A stretch of DNA of 64,000 nucleotides from Xanthomonas prunicola (GTDB taxonomy: Bacteria; Pseudomonadota; Gammaproteobacteria; Xanthomonadales; Xanthomonadaceae). The translations under genes were made by a program, and so were the position numbers. The notes beneath the pieces were generated by a model. The model did not search any database, was not told the origin of the DNA, and saw nothing but the letters and a program-made list of their open reading frames with translations. Numbering within the stretch: the stretch's first letter is position 1; the number at the start of each line of letters is the position of its first letter. Shown one piece after another: positions 33,142 through 42,285 of this stretch. Where the stretch lies: the NCBI RefSeq assembly GCF_002846205.1, contig NZ_PHKV01000004.1, positions 124,001 to 188,000 on the forward strand, given 5' to 3'.

Positions 33142-36100
33142 ATGACAGCCAAGAAAGCCGCTTCGAAATCGTCCACGACGTCGGTCAAACCGGTCGCCGA
33201 ACGTGCCGTCCCCGTGCTTGCCACCGAACCGCAGGCGGTCAGCCTCGAGCCGGTGTTTGCCGCGTTGCGCAAGCGCTACCCGGCCGCGCGCCAGGCCGAA
33301 GTCCAGGCGTTCGCCGCCGACTTCTACCGGCGCATGGAGGAAGACGAATTCCCGAACCATCCGCCGGAGCAATGGGCGGCGCTGGCATCGGACATGCTGG
33401 AATTTGCACGTGCGCGCAAGGCCGGCACGGTCAATGTGCGGGTGTTCAACCCCACCTTGAAGAGCCACGGCTACGAGTCGCCGCATACCTTGCTGCAAAT
33501 CGTCAACGACGACATGCCGTTCCTGGTGGATTCGGTGAGCATGACGCTGGCGGACCTGGGCATCGGCGTGCATGTGCTGGGCCACCCGGTGCTGCGCATT
33601 GCGCGTGACAAGGCCGGCAAGCTCACCGCAGTGGGCGAGGGCAAGAGCGAGTCGCTGATGGTGCTGGAGATCGACCGCCAGCCGTCGGAAGAAATGCCCA
33701 AGCTGGAAGCGGCGGTGCGCAAGGTACTGGCCGAGGTGCGCGCCATCGTGCAGGACTGGTCGGCGATGCGCGAGCGCATGGTCATGCTGGCCGACGATCT
33801 GGCGACGCGTCGTCTGCCGATCGACGACATCAACCGACATGAAGCGCAGGAATTCCTGCGTTGGGCCGCGGCCGACCACTTCACCTTCTTCGGCTACCGC
33901 GAGTACCGCGTCGAGAAGCAGGACGGCCAGGACGTGCTGGCGCCGCTGGAAGAGACCGGTCTGGGCCTGCTGCGCGGGCGCGACACCTCGCCGGCACGTC
34001 CGGTGACCACGCTGGCCGCGCACGGCCTGAATGCCTCGTCCAAGCGCAAGGACGCCCTGATCCTGACCAAGACCAATGCCCGTTCGCGCGTGCACCGCGT
34101 CGGTTACATGGATTACATCGGCATCCTGGAATTCGATGCCAAGGGTCGCATCGTCGGCGAGCAGCGCTTCCTGGGTCTGTTCACCTCCAGTGCCTATAAC
34201 CGCCGGCCGTGGGAAATTCCGCTGGTGCGTCAGCGCCACGAATACGTGATGAGCAAGTCGGGGCTGACCCCGAGCAGCCATAGCGGCAAGGCCTTGCGCC
34301 ACATCCTGGAAACGCTGCCGCGCGAGGAGCTGTTCCAGTCCAACGAGGAAGAGCTGTACCGCACCGCGATGGGTATCCTCGGGCTGCAGGAGCGCGTGCG
34401 TAGCCGCCTGTTCCTGCGTCGCGACAAGTACGGGCGTTTCATCTCGGCGCTGGTCTACATCCCGCGCGAACGTTTCAACACCGATGTGCGCCTGCGCATC
34501 GAAGCCTTGTTGAAGGACGCGCTGCACGGCGAATACATCGATTCCAGCGTGGTGCTGGGTGAATCGCCACTGGCCCAGCTGCATCTGATCGTGCGGCCCA
34601 AGAGCGGTGAGGCACTGGAATTCGACACCACCGAACTCGAATCGCGGCTGGCGCACTTGCTGCGCAACTGGCGCGATGCGCTGCGTGAGGCGCTGGTGGC
34701 GCGGCACGGCGAAGCCAATGGGCTGCGTATGGCAGCCAACTTCGGTCGCGCGCTGCCGGCCGGCTATATCGAAGATTCGTCGATCGAATCGGCAGTGTCG
34801 GACGTCGAACACCTGGCATCGCTGGATGGCCCGAACGATCTGCATCTGAGCCTGCAGGAAATCCGTCGCGACGATGGCGTGCGCCTGGATGCGGGCGAAG
34901 GCCTGCGCCTGAAGCTGTATCGCCAGCTCGACGACATTCCGCTGTCCGATGCGATGCCGATGATGGAAAACATGGGCCTGCGCGTGATCTCCGAGCGGCC
35001 GTATCGGCTGCAGGTGGGCGAGACGCCGGTCTATATCCAGGATTTCGAGGTCGAATCCACTGCCGGCAAGATCAATGCCGCGCATGCCGATGCCAGTTTC
35101 GGCGAAGCCTTCGAGCGCATCTGGAACGGCGATGCCGAAAACGACGGCTTCAATCGCCTGATCCTGGCGGCCGGCCTACATTGGCGCCAGGTCGCGCTGC
35201 TGCGCGGCTACTGCAAGTACTTGCTGCAGACCGCAGTGCCGTTCTCGCAGGCCTATGTCGAAGCCACGTTCACCCGTTACCCGTTGCTGGCGCGTTTGCT
35301 GGTGGAGTTGTTCGAAGCGCGCTTCGATCCGTCCACCGGCAGCGAAACCAAGGCACAGATCTTTGCTGGCCAGGAGCGCCTGCGCGAGGAACTGTCTGCA
35401 CTGGCAGGCGGCGACGACGCTACGCTCAAGGCACTGGAATCCGTGCTGGAAGCGCGCGGCGGCGACCGCGATGCACAGCAGGAGGCCACCCGCGCCACCT
35501 TGCTGAAGTTGATGGACCGCGTCTCCAGCCTGGACGAAGACCGCATCCTGCGCAGCTTCATGGATGTGATCGATGCGACCTTGCGTACCAACTACTACCA
35601 GACCGACAAGAACGGCAAGCACCCACACTGCATCAGCTTCAAGCTGGATTCGTCGCGCGTGCCGGACCTGCCCAAGCCGCGTCCGTACCGCGAGATCTTC
35701 GTCTACAGCCCGCGGGTGGAAGGCGTGCACCTGCGCTTTGGCGCGGTGGCGCGCGGCGGCCTGCGCTGGTCGGACCGTCGCGAGGATTTCCGCACCGAGG
35801 TGCTGGGCCTGGTCAAGGCGCAGATGGTCAAAAACACCGTCATCGTGCCGGTCGGCGCCAAGGGCGGGTTCTACGTCAAGCGCTCGCCGGTGGGGGGCGA
35901 CCGTGATGCGATCCAGGCAGAAGGCATCGCCTGCTACAAGCTGTTCATCCAGGGCCTGCTCGACATCACCGACAACATCGTCGGCGGCAAGATCGTGCAG
36001 CCGCCACAGGTGGTGCGTCATGACCAGGACGACCCGTATCTGGTGGTCGCGGCTGACAAGGGCACCGCGACGTTCTCCGACATCGCCAACGGGCTGGCGC

Positions 36101-38151
36101 TGGATCACGGCTTCTGGCTCGGCGATGCGTTCGCCTCCGGCGGCTCGGTGGGCTACGACCACAAGGGCATGGGCATCACCGCACGTGGCGCGTGGGAGTC
36201 GGTCAAGCGTCACTTCCGCGCCATGGGCCGCGATTGCCAGAGCCAGGACTTCAGCGTGGTCGGCATCGGCGACATGTCCGGCGACGTGTTCGGCAACGGC
36301 ATGCTGCTCTCCAAGCACATCCGCCTGCTGGCCGCGTTCGATCACCGGCATATCTTCCTTGACCCGTCGCCGGATGCCGCTGCCTCGTTCGCCGAGCGCG
36401 AGCGCCTGTTCAAGCTGCCGCGTTCCAGCTGGGCCGATTACGACGCCAAGCTGATCAGCGCCGGCGGCGGCATCTATCCGCGCACGCTCAAGTCGATCGA
36501 CATCAGTGCGCCGGTGCGCGAGGCGCTTGGGCTGGAATCCAACGTCAAGCAGCTCTCGCCGAACGAGCTGATGAACGCCATCCTCAAGGCGCCGGTGGAC
36601 CTGTTCTGGAATGGCGGCATCGGCACCTACGTCAAGGCGTCCAGCGAGTCGCATGCGGATGTGGGCGACCGCGCCAACAACGGCCTGCGCGTCAACGGCG
36701 GCGAGCTGCGCTGCAAGGTGGTGGGCGAGGGCGGCAACCTGGGACTGACCCAGCTCGGCCGCATCGAAGCGGCGCAGACCGGCGTGTTGCTCAACACCGA
36801 TTTCATCGACAACTCGGCCGGCGTGGACACCTCCGATCACGAGGTGAACATCAAGATCCTGCTCAACGACATGGTGCAGGCCAAGAAGCTCACCTACGAC
36901 GCGCGCAACAAGCTGTTGGCGTCGATGACCGACGAAGTGGCCGACCTGGTGCTGTGGGACAACTACCGCCAGAACCAGGCCATCAGCTTGATGGAGCGCA
37001 TGAGCGTCAAGCGCCTGGGTTCCAAGCAGCACTTCATCCGCACGCTGGAACTGCAGGGCCTGCTGGACCGCCAGATCGAATTCCTGCCCTCCGATGCCGA
37101 GCTGTCGGCACGCAAGGCGCGTGGGCAGGGGCTGACCCGGCCGGAGCTGTCGGTGCTGCTGTCTTACTCCAAGCTGGTGGCGTTCCAGCAGTTGCTGGAA
37201 TCGGACATTCCCGAAGACCCGTATCTGTCCAAGGAACTGCAACGCTACTTCCCGCAGCCGCTGCAGAAGAAGTACGCCGATGCGATGGAGCGCCATCGCC
37301 TCAAGCGCGAGATCATCGCCACCGCGGTCACCAACACCACCATCAACCGCATGGGCGCCACCTTCCTGATGCGCATGCAGGAAGACACCGGCCGCAGCAT
37401 CGGCGAGGTGGCCAAGGCCTACACCATCAGCCGCGAAACGCTGGATGCGCGCGCGCTGTGGACGCAGATCGATGCGCTGGACGGCAAGGTGCCCGAGTCG
37501 GTGCAGATCGATGCGCTGGAAGTGATCTGGCGCCTGCAACGCTCGTTCGTGCGTTGGTTGTTGTTGCGTCCGGGCCAGATGCCGGGCATCACCGCAGCGG
37601 TGGAGCGTTACCACGGCCCGTTCAACGACATCCGCGTGGCATCGGGCGTGTTGTCGGATGCGCAGCGCCCGCAGTACGAAGCCAGCGTGCAGGAATGGCA
37701 GGACAAGGGCCTGACGCCGGCACTCGCACAGCAGTTGTCCGAGCTGCGTTATCTGGAGCCGGCCTTCGACATCATCGAAACCGCGCGCACCCGCAAGCTC
37801 AAGCCGGTGGACGTGTCCAAGGTGCATTTCCGCCTGGGCGAAGCGCTGCGGCTGCCGTGGTTGTTCGAGCAGATCGACGCGCTGGAGGTCAACGGCCGCT
37901 GGCATGCGGTGGCACGTGGCGTGCTGCGCGACGAGCTGGCCGCGCATCAATGCGCCTTGGTCGGCCAGGTGTTGACGATGTCAGGCAGCACTGCCGAAGA
38001 CAAGGTGGCCACCTGGCTGGCACGCGACGACTCCAGCCTGCGCTTCACCCTGGCCATGCTGGCCGATGTGGCCGAGCAGAAGACGCTCGATTACCCGACC
38101 GTGTCGGTGGCGGTGCAACGGTTGGGTCAGTTGGCGGCGCACGGGTTGTAA
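33142..38151 (+). CDS. gdhB: Large NAD-specific glutamate dehydrogenase (GDH180 class)
   Basis: Oxidative deamination of glutamate to 2-oxoglutarate with NAD, feeding amino acids into the TCA cycle. At 1669 residues it is the length of the large bacterial class. The N-terminal regulatory part has TLLQIVNDDMPFLVDSVSMT and AADHFTFFGYREY. The catalytic region has FGAVARGGLRWSDRREDFRT, VIVPVGAKGGFYVK near 905 and VVGIGDMSGDVFGNGMLLSK near 1040. NGGIGTYVKASSESHADVGD, GGNLGLTQLGRIEAA and a helical C-terminus follow. ATG 33142 (MTAKKAASKSS) is preferred over the in-frame upstream start at 33067, which adds only basic low-complexity residues. Confidence 0.95.
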   Translation: MTAKKAASKSSTTSVKPVAERAVPVLATEPQAVSLEPVFAALRKRYPAARQAEVQAFAADFYRRMEEDEFPNHPPEQWAALASDMLEFARARKAGTVNVRVFNPTLKSHGYESPHTLLQIVNDDMPFLVDSVSMTLADLGIGVHVLGHPVLRIARDKAGKLTAVGEGKSESLMVLEIDRQPSEEMPKLEAAVRKVLAEVRAIVQDWSAMRERMVMLADDLATRRLPIDDINRHEAQEFLRWAAADHFTFFGYREYRVEKQDGQDVLAPLEETGLGLLRGRDTSPARPVTTLAAHGLNASSKRKDALILTKTNARSRVHRVGYMDYIGILEFDAKGRIVGEQRFLGLFTSSAYNRRPWEIPLVRQRHEYVMSKSGLTPSSHSGKALRHILETLPREELFQSNEEELYRTAMGILGLQERVRSRLFLRRDKYGRFISALVYIPRERFNTDVRLRIEALLKDALHGEYIDSSVVLGESPLAQLHLIVRPKSGEALEFDTTELESRLAHLLRNWRDALREALVARHGEANGLRMAANFGRALPAGYIEDSSIESAVSDVEHLASLDGPNDLHLSLQEIRRDDGVRLDAGEGLRLKLYRQLDDIPLSDAMPMMENMGLRVISERPYRLQVGETPVYIQDFEVESTAGKINAAHADASFGEAFERIWNGDAENDGFNRLILAAGLHWRQVALLRGYCKYLLQTAVPFSQAYVEATFTRYPLLARLLVELFEARFDPSTGSETKAQIFAGQERLREELSALAGGDDATLKALESVLEARGGDRDAQQEATRATLLKLMDRVSSLDEDRILRSFMDVIDATLRTNYYQTDKNGKHPHCISFKLDSSRVPDLPKPRPYREIFVYSPRVEGVHLRFGAVARGGLRWSDRREDFRTEVLGLVKAQMVKNTVIVPVGAKGGFYVKRSPVGGDRDAIQAEGIACYKLFIQGLLDITDNIVGGKIVQPPQVVRHDQDDPYLVVAADKGTATFSDIANGLALDHGFWLGDAFASGGSVGYDHKGMGITARGAWESVKRHFRAMGRDCQSQDFSVVGIGDMSGDVFGNGMLLSKHIRLLAAFDHRHIFLDPSPDAAASFAERERLFKLPRSSWADYDAKLISAGGGIYPRTLKSIDISAPVREALGLESNVKQLSPNELMNAILKAPVDLFWNGGIGTYVKASSESHADVGDRANNGLRVNGGELRCKVVGEGGNLGLTQLGRIEAAQTGVLLNTDFIDNSAGVDTSDHEVNIKILLNDMVQAKKLTYDARNKLLASMTDEVADLVLWDNYRQNQAISLMERMSVKRLGSKQHFIRTLELQGLLDRQIEFLPSDAELSARKARGQGLTRPELSVLLSYSKLVAFQQLLESDIPEDPYLSKELQRYFPQPLQKKYADAMERHRLKREIIATAVTNTTINRMGATFLMRMQEDTGRSIGEVAKAYTISRETLDARALWTQIDALDGKVPESVQIDALEVIWRLQRSFVRWLLLRPGQMPGITAAVERYHGPFNDIRVASGVLSDAQRPQYEASVQEWQDKGLTPALAQQLSELRYLEPAFDIIETARTRKLKPVDVSKVHFRLGEALRLPWLFEQIDALEVNGRWHAVARGVLRDELAAHQCALVGQVLTMSGSTAEDKVATWLARDDSSLRFTLAMLADVAEQKTLDYPTVSVAVQRLGQLAAHGL

Positions 38152-38160
38152 GCGCAGATC

Positions 38161-38200
38161 GAAGCGCGATGGCGGAGCTGAGAATCCGTCATCGCGCTTC
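38161..38200 (+). terminator. Hairpin terminator after gdhB
   Basis: GAAGCGCGATG (38161-38171) pairs perfectly with CATCGCGCTTC (38190-38200). An 18-nt loop can extend the stem by GCGG/CCGT pairing. TCTGTTTC follows, a weak T-tract. It lies 9 bp after the stop codon. Confidence 0.7.
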
Positions 38201-38299
38201 TCTGTTTCACTGCAATTGCTTCCAGCGAATAGTCTGCCAGTGGGCAGCCCTTTTATCGTGTTTCAAGGGTTGCCAATTCACTATTAGAAAAGCGCCTTA

Positions 38300-38441
38300 G
38301 AGGGGGGCAAGTCACATATCGCCTGCACACACACTGAAAAGTATAAATACATATTATAAGATAATATAAAAAAAATGATTCATGTTCTGTTAACTCTTTC
38401 GAGCAATACTCGGCCTGCGGTAAAAAATTCATGGAGAATTT
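38300..38441. promoter_or_regulatory. AT-rich promoter region of the small secreted protein
   Basis: TATAAATACATATTATAAGA and the following ATATAAAAAAAATG make this the most AT-rich stretch of the window. Several -10-like hexamers are present (TATAAT-like near 38350-38370). Such AT-rich islets in a high-GC genome usually mark acquired DNA bound by H-NS-like proteins. TGGAGAA at 38431-38437 serves as ribosome site for ATG 38442. Confidence 0.55.
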
Positions 38442-38903
38442 ATGCAACGCATGTACGCATTCGCAGCCAAGTTGTTACTCGTCACTTCTATTGCCTTCCC
38501 ACTAATAGGTTTTGGTCAGGAAAATCGTGCCAGAACATCGATAACCAGCGAAACAACTTATGCGGCAGGGTCGCATGAAGCAAAGCAGATTGCGCAGTGG
38601 CTATCAACAGCACCGGGGGCAGGGACGTCGTTTGATTCGAATGTTACGTTTTCCGGAAACATCACAGTACGCCTTTCAAGCACCGATAGCGGCGTAATTC
38701 GCCCACTTCAAGAGGCTCCACCTGTACCACTTCCGGCAGGTGGTTCTAATGGTCAAACATTCGGAGTGTCAAGTTGCGGAGGCGGTATTGCTAGGACATG
38801 GACATATACGTGGCAATCGGGTCCTCAAGGCAGCGGTGGCGGCTGGGTGCTTACCTCCTACACGTACAATCGAACAAGAAGTTGTGGCGTAGGTGGAGCT
38901 TGA
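38442..38903 (+). CDS. Small secreted protein of unknown function
   Basis: A 153-residue protein with a Sec signal peptide: MQRMYAFAAKLLLVTSIAFP then LIGFGQ, with cleavage probably after FGQ or nearby. The mature part has no recognised family. It is Ser/Thr/Gly-rich with a beta-like pattern (SNVTFSGNITVRLSSTDSGV) and a Pro stretch (PLQEAPPVPLPAGGSNG). Two cysteines could form a disulfide: one in GVSSCGGG and one in RSCGVGG at the C-terminus. It sits alone in an AT-rich islet with its own promoter and terminator, with codon use less GC-biased than its neighbours. Horizontal acquisition is likely. Confidence 0.75.
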   Translation: MQRMYAFAAKLLLVTSIAFPLIGFGQENRARTSITSETTYAAGSHEAKQIAQWLSTAPGAGTSFDSNVTFSGNITVRLSSTDSGVIRPLQEAPPVPLPAGGSNGQTFGVSSCGGGIARTWTYTWQSGPQGSGGGWVLTSYTYNRTRSCGVGGA

Positions 38904-38927
38904 GATCGGCGGTTGACTGGTGATGTT

Positions 38928-38960
38928 AAAAATAATCCACCGAAAGGTGGATTATTTTTT
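38928..38960 (+). terminator. Strong terminator after the small secreted protein
   Basis: AAAATAATCCACC / GAAA / GGTGGATTATTTT plus further T residues: a 13-bp stem with a GNRA tetraloop, 25 bp after the stop codon. The surrounding A/T runs could make it bidirectional. The T-rich run 38977-39007 beyond it holds no gene. Confidence 0.93.
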
Positions 38961-39053
38961 GGCTGAACCGGTGTAAACATTTTTTATTTTTTATTTTTTT
39001 AAATTTTATGTTGCAGTTCCGATTTGCTGTTGCCTTTGTCTCGGGTATCCGTC

Positions 39054-40083
39054 TTATTGTCTATTGATAGCCACCACCACCTTGCCCTTGGCACGGCCTT
39101 GCGCGAGATAGTCCAGGGCCTGCTTTGCCTGTTCGAACGGAAACACCCTGTCGATGACCGGGCGGATGCGTTCGGCTTCGAGCAGTTCGCCTATCTTGGC
39201 CAGTTGCGCGCCGTCCGGGCGGACGAACAGGAACGAATACGCCACATCGTGCTTCTTGGCCAGGCGCTTGATCTTGCGGCTCATCAGCCCGAACACGGCG
39301 GCTCATCAGCCCGAACACGAATGTCAGCAGACCGTTCAAGCGCCGGGCGCGGGCGAATGCCGCATCCAGCGGGCCGACAATCGAGACGATCTTGCCGCCA
39401 GCGCTGAGGATGCCGACAGATTTTTCCAGCGCATCGCCCCGGGTGGTGCCAAGCACCACGTCGTAGCCACGCAGCACGTTTTCGAATTCCTGCGTCTTGT
39501 AGTCGACCACGTCGTCGGCGCCCAGGCTGCGCACCAGCGGGACGTTGCCGGTGCTGGTGGTGGTTCCCACGTGTGCGCCAATCTGTTTTGCGAGCTGGAT
39601 GGCAAAGGTGCCGACGCCGCCGGAGCCGGCAGGAATGAAGACCTTCTGACCGCGCTGCAGCCCGGCGCGCTCGGTCAGGGCCTGCCAGGAGGTGAGCCCG
39701 ACCATGGGAATGGACGCGGCCTGGACGAAGTCCAGATTCGCCGGCTTCAGCGCGGCAGCGCTTTCAGGTACCACCGCGAATTCGGCCATCGAACCGGTGC
39801 CCTGATCGAACACGCTGGCGAACACGGCGTCGCCTTTCTTGAAGCGCGTGACGCGGCTGCCGACCTCGGTGACGATGCCGGCCAGATCGCTGCCCAGCGT
39901 GGCAGGCAGGTCGAATTTGAGCACCGGTTTGAAGGTTCCGGTCATGACCATGTTGTCGACCGGATTGACCGCCGCCGCATGCACTTCGACCAGCAATTGG
40001 TTGGGTTGCAAGGTGGGGCGGGGCAGCTCGGAAAAACCGACTCCGGGCGATTTGCCATAGCGCTGGAAGGTGAGTGCTTTCAT
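39054..40083 (-). pseudogene. Zinc-independent alcohol/quinone oxidoreductase (MDR), frameshifted
   Basis: NADPH-dependent quinone-oxidoreductase-like protein of the medium-chain dehydrogenase superfamily. The frame from ATG 40083 shows YGKSPGVGFSELPRPTLQPN, VEVHAAAVNPVDNMVMTG, the nucleotide loop FIPAGSGGVGTFAIQLAKQI near 155, and DVVLGTTRGDALEKS. After GLMSR, near residue 257, the frame shifts. The true C-terminus (KIKRLAKKHDVAYSFLFVRP onward, ending GRAKGKVVVAINRQ) continues in another frame and stops at 39054. The cause is a perfect 22-bp tandem duplication at 39276-39319; deleting one copy restores a complete ~336-residue enzyme. The present reading would end in ~80 unrelated residues. 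Confidence 0.85.
39276..39319. repeat. 22-bp perfect tandem duplication inside the oxidoreductase gene
   Basis: The unit starting GCGGCTCATCAGCCCGAACA occurs at 39276-39297 and again at 39298-39319, identical and contiguous. Twenty-two is not a multiple of three, so it shifts the frame by one. It is a recent slipped-strand event by its perfect identity, and could revert the same way. Confidence 0.95.
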
Positions 40084-40267
40084 GGGCGATCCGATGCGTG
40101 GTTGTGGTGTGTGAGGTGCAAGCCAGCGTGCAGGTCATGCAGGCGATGTGCAGTGGATGCTGCGTGTGCGTGGCCGGGCAGCGCGGAACAGCGGGTGTGC
40201 CGCTTGAGGTCAGCCCAGGCTCAACGCGACGGCCGCTACAGGAGCGTCGCGTTGGCATTGCACCGAC

Positions 40268-41041
40268 TCAGGCCTTGGCGTGGTAGCGCTCGGCAGCACT
40301 GCCTTGACGGATGTCGGACAACAGGCCCTGGCGTGCACCATCCAGTGCGTCCCAACGCGCGGCCACGTGCAGCGGCGGAATCGTCACCAATTCGCGGCGG
40401 TCGAAACCGACCAGCGCAGCATCGACCAGTTCGCCAACGTCCATAGTGATGTCGATACCGGCGCGCTCCCAGATCTCGGTGCGCGTGCCGGCCGGCAGCA
40501 CTGCCTGCACGTAGACGCCCTTGGCGCCGAGTTCCACATGCAAGCCTTGCGACAGGAACAGCACGAAGGCCTTGCTGGCGCCGTACACGCTCATGCCGAA
40601 TTCGGGAGCCAGCCCGACGACCGAACCAAGATTGACGATGGCGCCGTTGCCGGCAGCGGCAAAGCGCGGCGCGACAGCGGCAGCAAGCCGGGTCAGCGCG
40701 GTGATGTTGAGCGCGATCAGACGCTCGATGCTCTCGGCATCCTGCTGCAGCATGCCGCCGGACTGCGCGATGCCGGCGTTGTTGATCAACACGCCGATCT
40801 GCGCATCGTCGCGCAGACGTGCTTCGACCTTGCCGACATCGGCAGCGTGGGTCAGGTCCGCCTGCAACACATCGACGGCGACGCCATGGGTGGTGTGCAG
40901 ACTTGCGGCAAGGGCATCGAGGCGGGCCTTGTCGCGTGCGAACAGCACCAGATTGTGGCCGCGTTGGGCGAAGCGTTCGGCGTAGACGGCGCCGATGCCG
41001 GTGGAGGCGCCGGTAATGAGGACAGCGGGAGGTGTGGTCAT
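40268..41041 (-). CDS. Short-chain dehydrogenase/reductase
   Basis: A 257-residue NAD(P)-dependent oxidoreductase. It has the cofactor motif LITGASTGIGAVYAERFAQR at the N-terminus, then GVLINNAGIAQSGG near 88 and the catalytic serine strand GAIVNLGSVVG near 135. The active-site YGASKAFVLFLSQGL (Tyr-x3-Lys) is near 153. ATG 41041 is the family start; the longer frame to 41131 adds a non-family stretch. It is upstream of the broken oxidoreductase on the same strand and divergent from a TetR regulator, so the two were probably controlled together. The substrate is unknown. Confidence 0.9.
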   Translation of the reverse strand: MTTPPAVLITGASTGIGAVYAERFAQRGHNLVLFARDKARLDALAASLHTTHGVAVDVLQADLTHAADVGKVEARLRDDAQIGVLINNAGIAQSGGMLQQDAESIERLIALNITALTRLAAAVAPRFAAAGNGAIVNLGSVVGLAPEFGMSVYGASKAFVLFLSQGLHVELGAKGVYVQAVLPAGTRTEIWERAGIDITMDVGELVDAALVGFDRRELVTIPPLHVAARWDALDGARQGLLSDIRQGSAAERYHAKA

Positions 41042-41265
41042 GGAACGATCCTTGATGAGAGTGGTTGGTACATGGGCCAGGCAGCAAGGCCTTGGCCGGA
41101 CAGGGTGGGTAATCGTCAGCGGGCTGGGCACCAGGCCGTCTCACGCGGGTCGCGGGTCGGTGGCGTCATCACGATGCGATCGCGTAGCGCGAGGTGCCCA
41201 GGGCGTATGGCTCGAACACCGAAAAGTCGCTTGTTGCTGTTTCTCTTCAGTCCGTGGTTGACAAA

Positions 41266-41314
41266 GATTACGATCGAAATCTAAGATGTCAACACTTTGA
41301 TTACGATTGACATC
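41266..41314. promoter_or_regulatory. Twin operator-like repeats in the SDR/TetR divergent region
   Basis: GATTACGATCGAAATC (41266-41281) and GATTACGATTGACATC (41299-41314) are 16-bp direct repeats differing at two bases. Their start-to-start distance is 33 bp, about three helical turns, which places both on one face of the DNA. Each is partly palindromic (GAT...ATC). TTGACA (41259-41264) lies just before. They are probable binding sites for the TetR regulator starting at 41363. Confidence 0.65.
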
Positions 41315-41362
41315 AATGTAGGCTTCCGCCATCCCGAACCCAGCCCACGGAGTGTCCCAACC

Positions 41363-41938
41363 ATGAAAGTGACCAAGGCGCAGGCCCAGGCCAACCGGGC
41401 GCACGTCGTGGAGACGGCCTCGCGGCTGTTTCGCGAACGTGGCTACGAAGGCATCGGCGTTGCCGACCTGATGGCCGCCGCCGGCTTCACCCACGGCGGC
41501 TTCTACAAACAATTCCGGTCCAAGGCCGACCTGATGGCCGAATCGGCTGCCTGCGGCCTGGCCAACATCGCAGCGCAGACCGAGCAGGTGGACAAGGCGG
41601 ATTTCGTGAACTTCTACCTGTCACGCGGGCACCGCGACAGCACCGCGACCGGTTGCACGATGGCCGCCCTGGGCGCCGATGCAGCGCGTCAGCCGGATGA
41701 GGTGCGGCAGACGTTCGCGGACGGCATCGAAAACCTGCTGACAGCGCTGGACCGCAGTGGCGCAGCACCCGGCACGGTGGCGGCCGCCCACGAACGGGCG
41801 ACGAATCTGGACATCATGGCGCACGCCATCGGCGCGATCGTGCTGTCGCGTGCCTGCCCGGACGATTCGCCGCTGGCCGATGAAATCATTGCGGTATGCC
41901 GCGATGCAGTGCTCGCGTCGCTGCAACCTTCCAACTAG
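41363..41938 (+). CDS. TetR-family regulator
   Basis: A 191-residue regulator. The HTH is clear: RAHVVETASRLFRERGYEGI, GVADLMAAAGFTHGGFYKQF, RSKADLMAESA. The C-terminal part resembles the YxaF/LmrA-like TetR subgroup (GCTMAALGADAARQPDEVRQ). ATG 41363 gives the usual short N-terminus; an in-frame start at 41297 would run through the operator repeats. It is divergent from the dehydrogenase and broken oxidoreductase, the likely targets. Control by electrophiles or aldehydes is plausible given those enzymes, but unproven. Confidence 0.88.
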   Translation: MKVTKAQAQANRAHVVETASRLFRERGYEGIGVADLMAAAGFTHGGFYKQFRSKADLMAESAACGLANIAAQTEQVDKADFVNFYLSRGHRDSTATGCTMAALGADAARQPDEVRQTFADGIENLLTALDRSGAAPGTVAAAHERATNLDIMAHAIGAIVLSRACPDDSPLADEIIAVCRDAVLASLQPSN

Positions 41939-42285
41939 CACAAGCGGCGCACGCAGCACGATGCATGCATCGATCGCTGCGCGCGCCCGGCAAGGCAACA
42001 CCTGAAGCAATGCCGTGCGCATGCCTGCGCTGCGTAAGGTGCCCACACCTCTCGGCATTCGATGTGTCCTGTGTCGCGTGCCTGCAGCCGTCTGCTGCAG
42101 TGGGCCGCGCCGCATCGGTTGTTTACCTGCCCATGGTGTGGGTGTGTCGACAAGCACCACCGCAACACCGCCTGCAAGCCGGCAATCGATTGCCGGTATG
42201 CGTTGCCGCACCGCCATTTCGCCCTGGCAGCCGTTCGCGCGTTGAGCCGTTGCCGCTTCCTCATCCAACTCTTCAAGGATCTCGT
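41939..42285. other. Intergenic region without recognised features
   Basis: About 350 bp between the TetR gene and the next dehydrogenase. It has several short self-complementary stretches (CGATGCATGCATCG near 41959-41972; CTGCAGCCGTCTGCTGCAG near 42082-42100). No gene, clear promoter or terminator is supported. Reading frames here have no recognisable similarity. Confidence 0.4.

Noticed and set aside
41959-42100. Small palindromes as regulatory sites
   Set aside because: Short self-complementary stretches like CGATGCATGCATCG are common in this GC-rich background and have no positional support.
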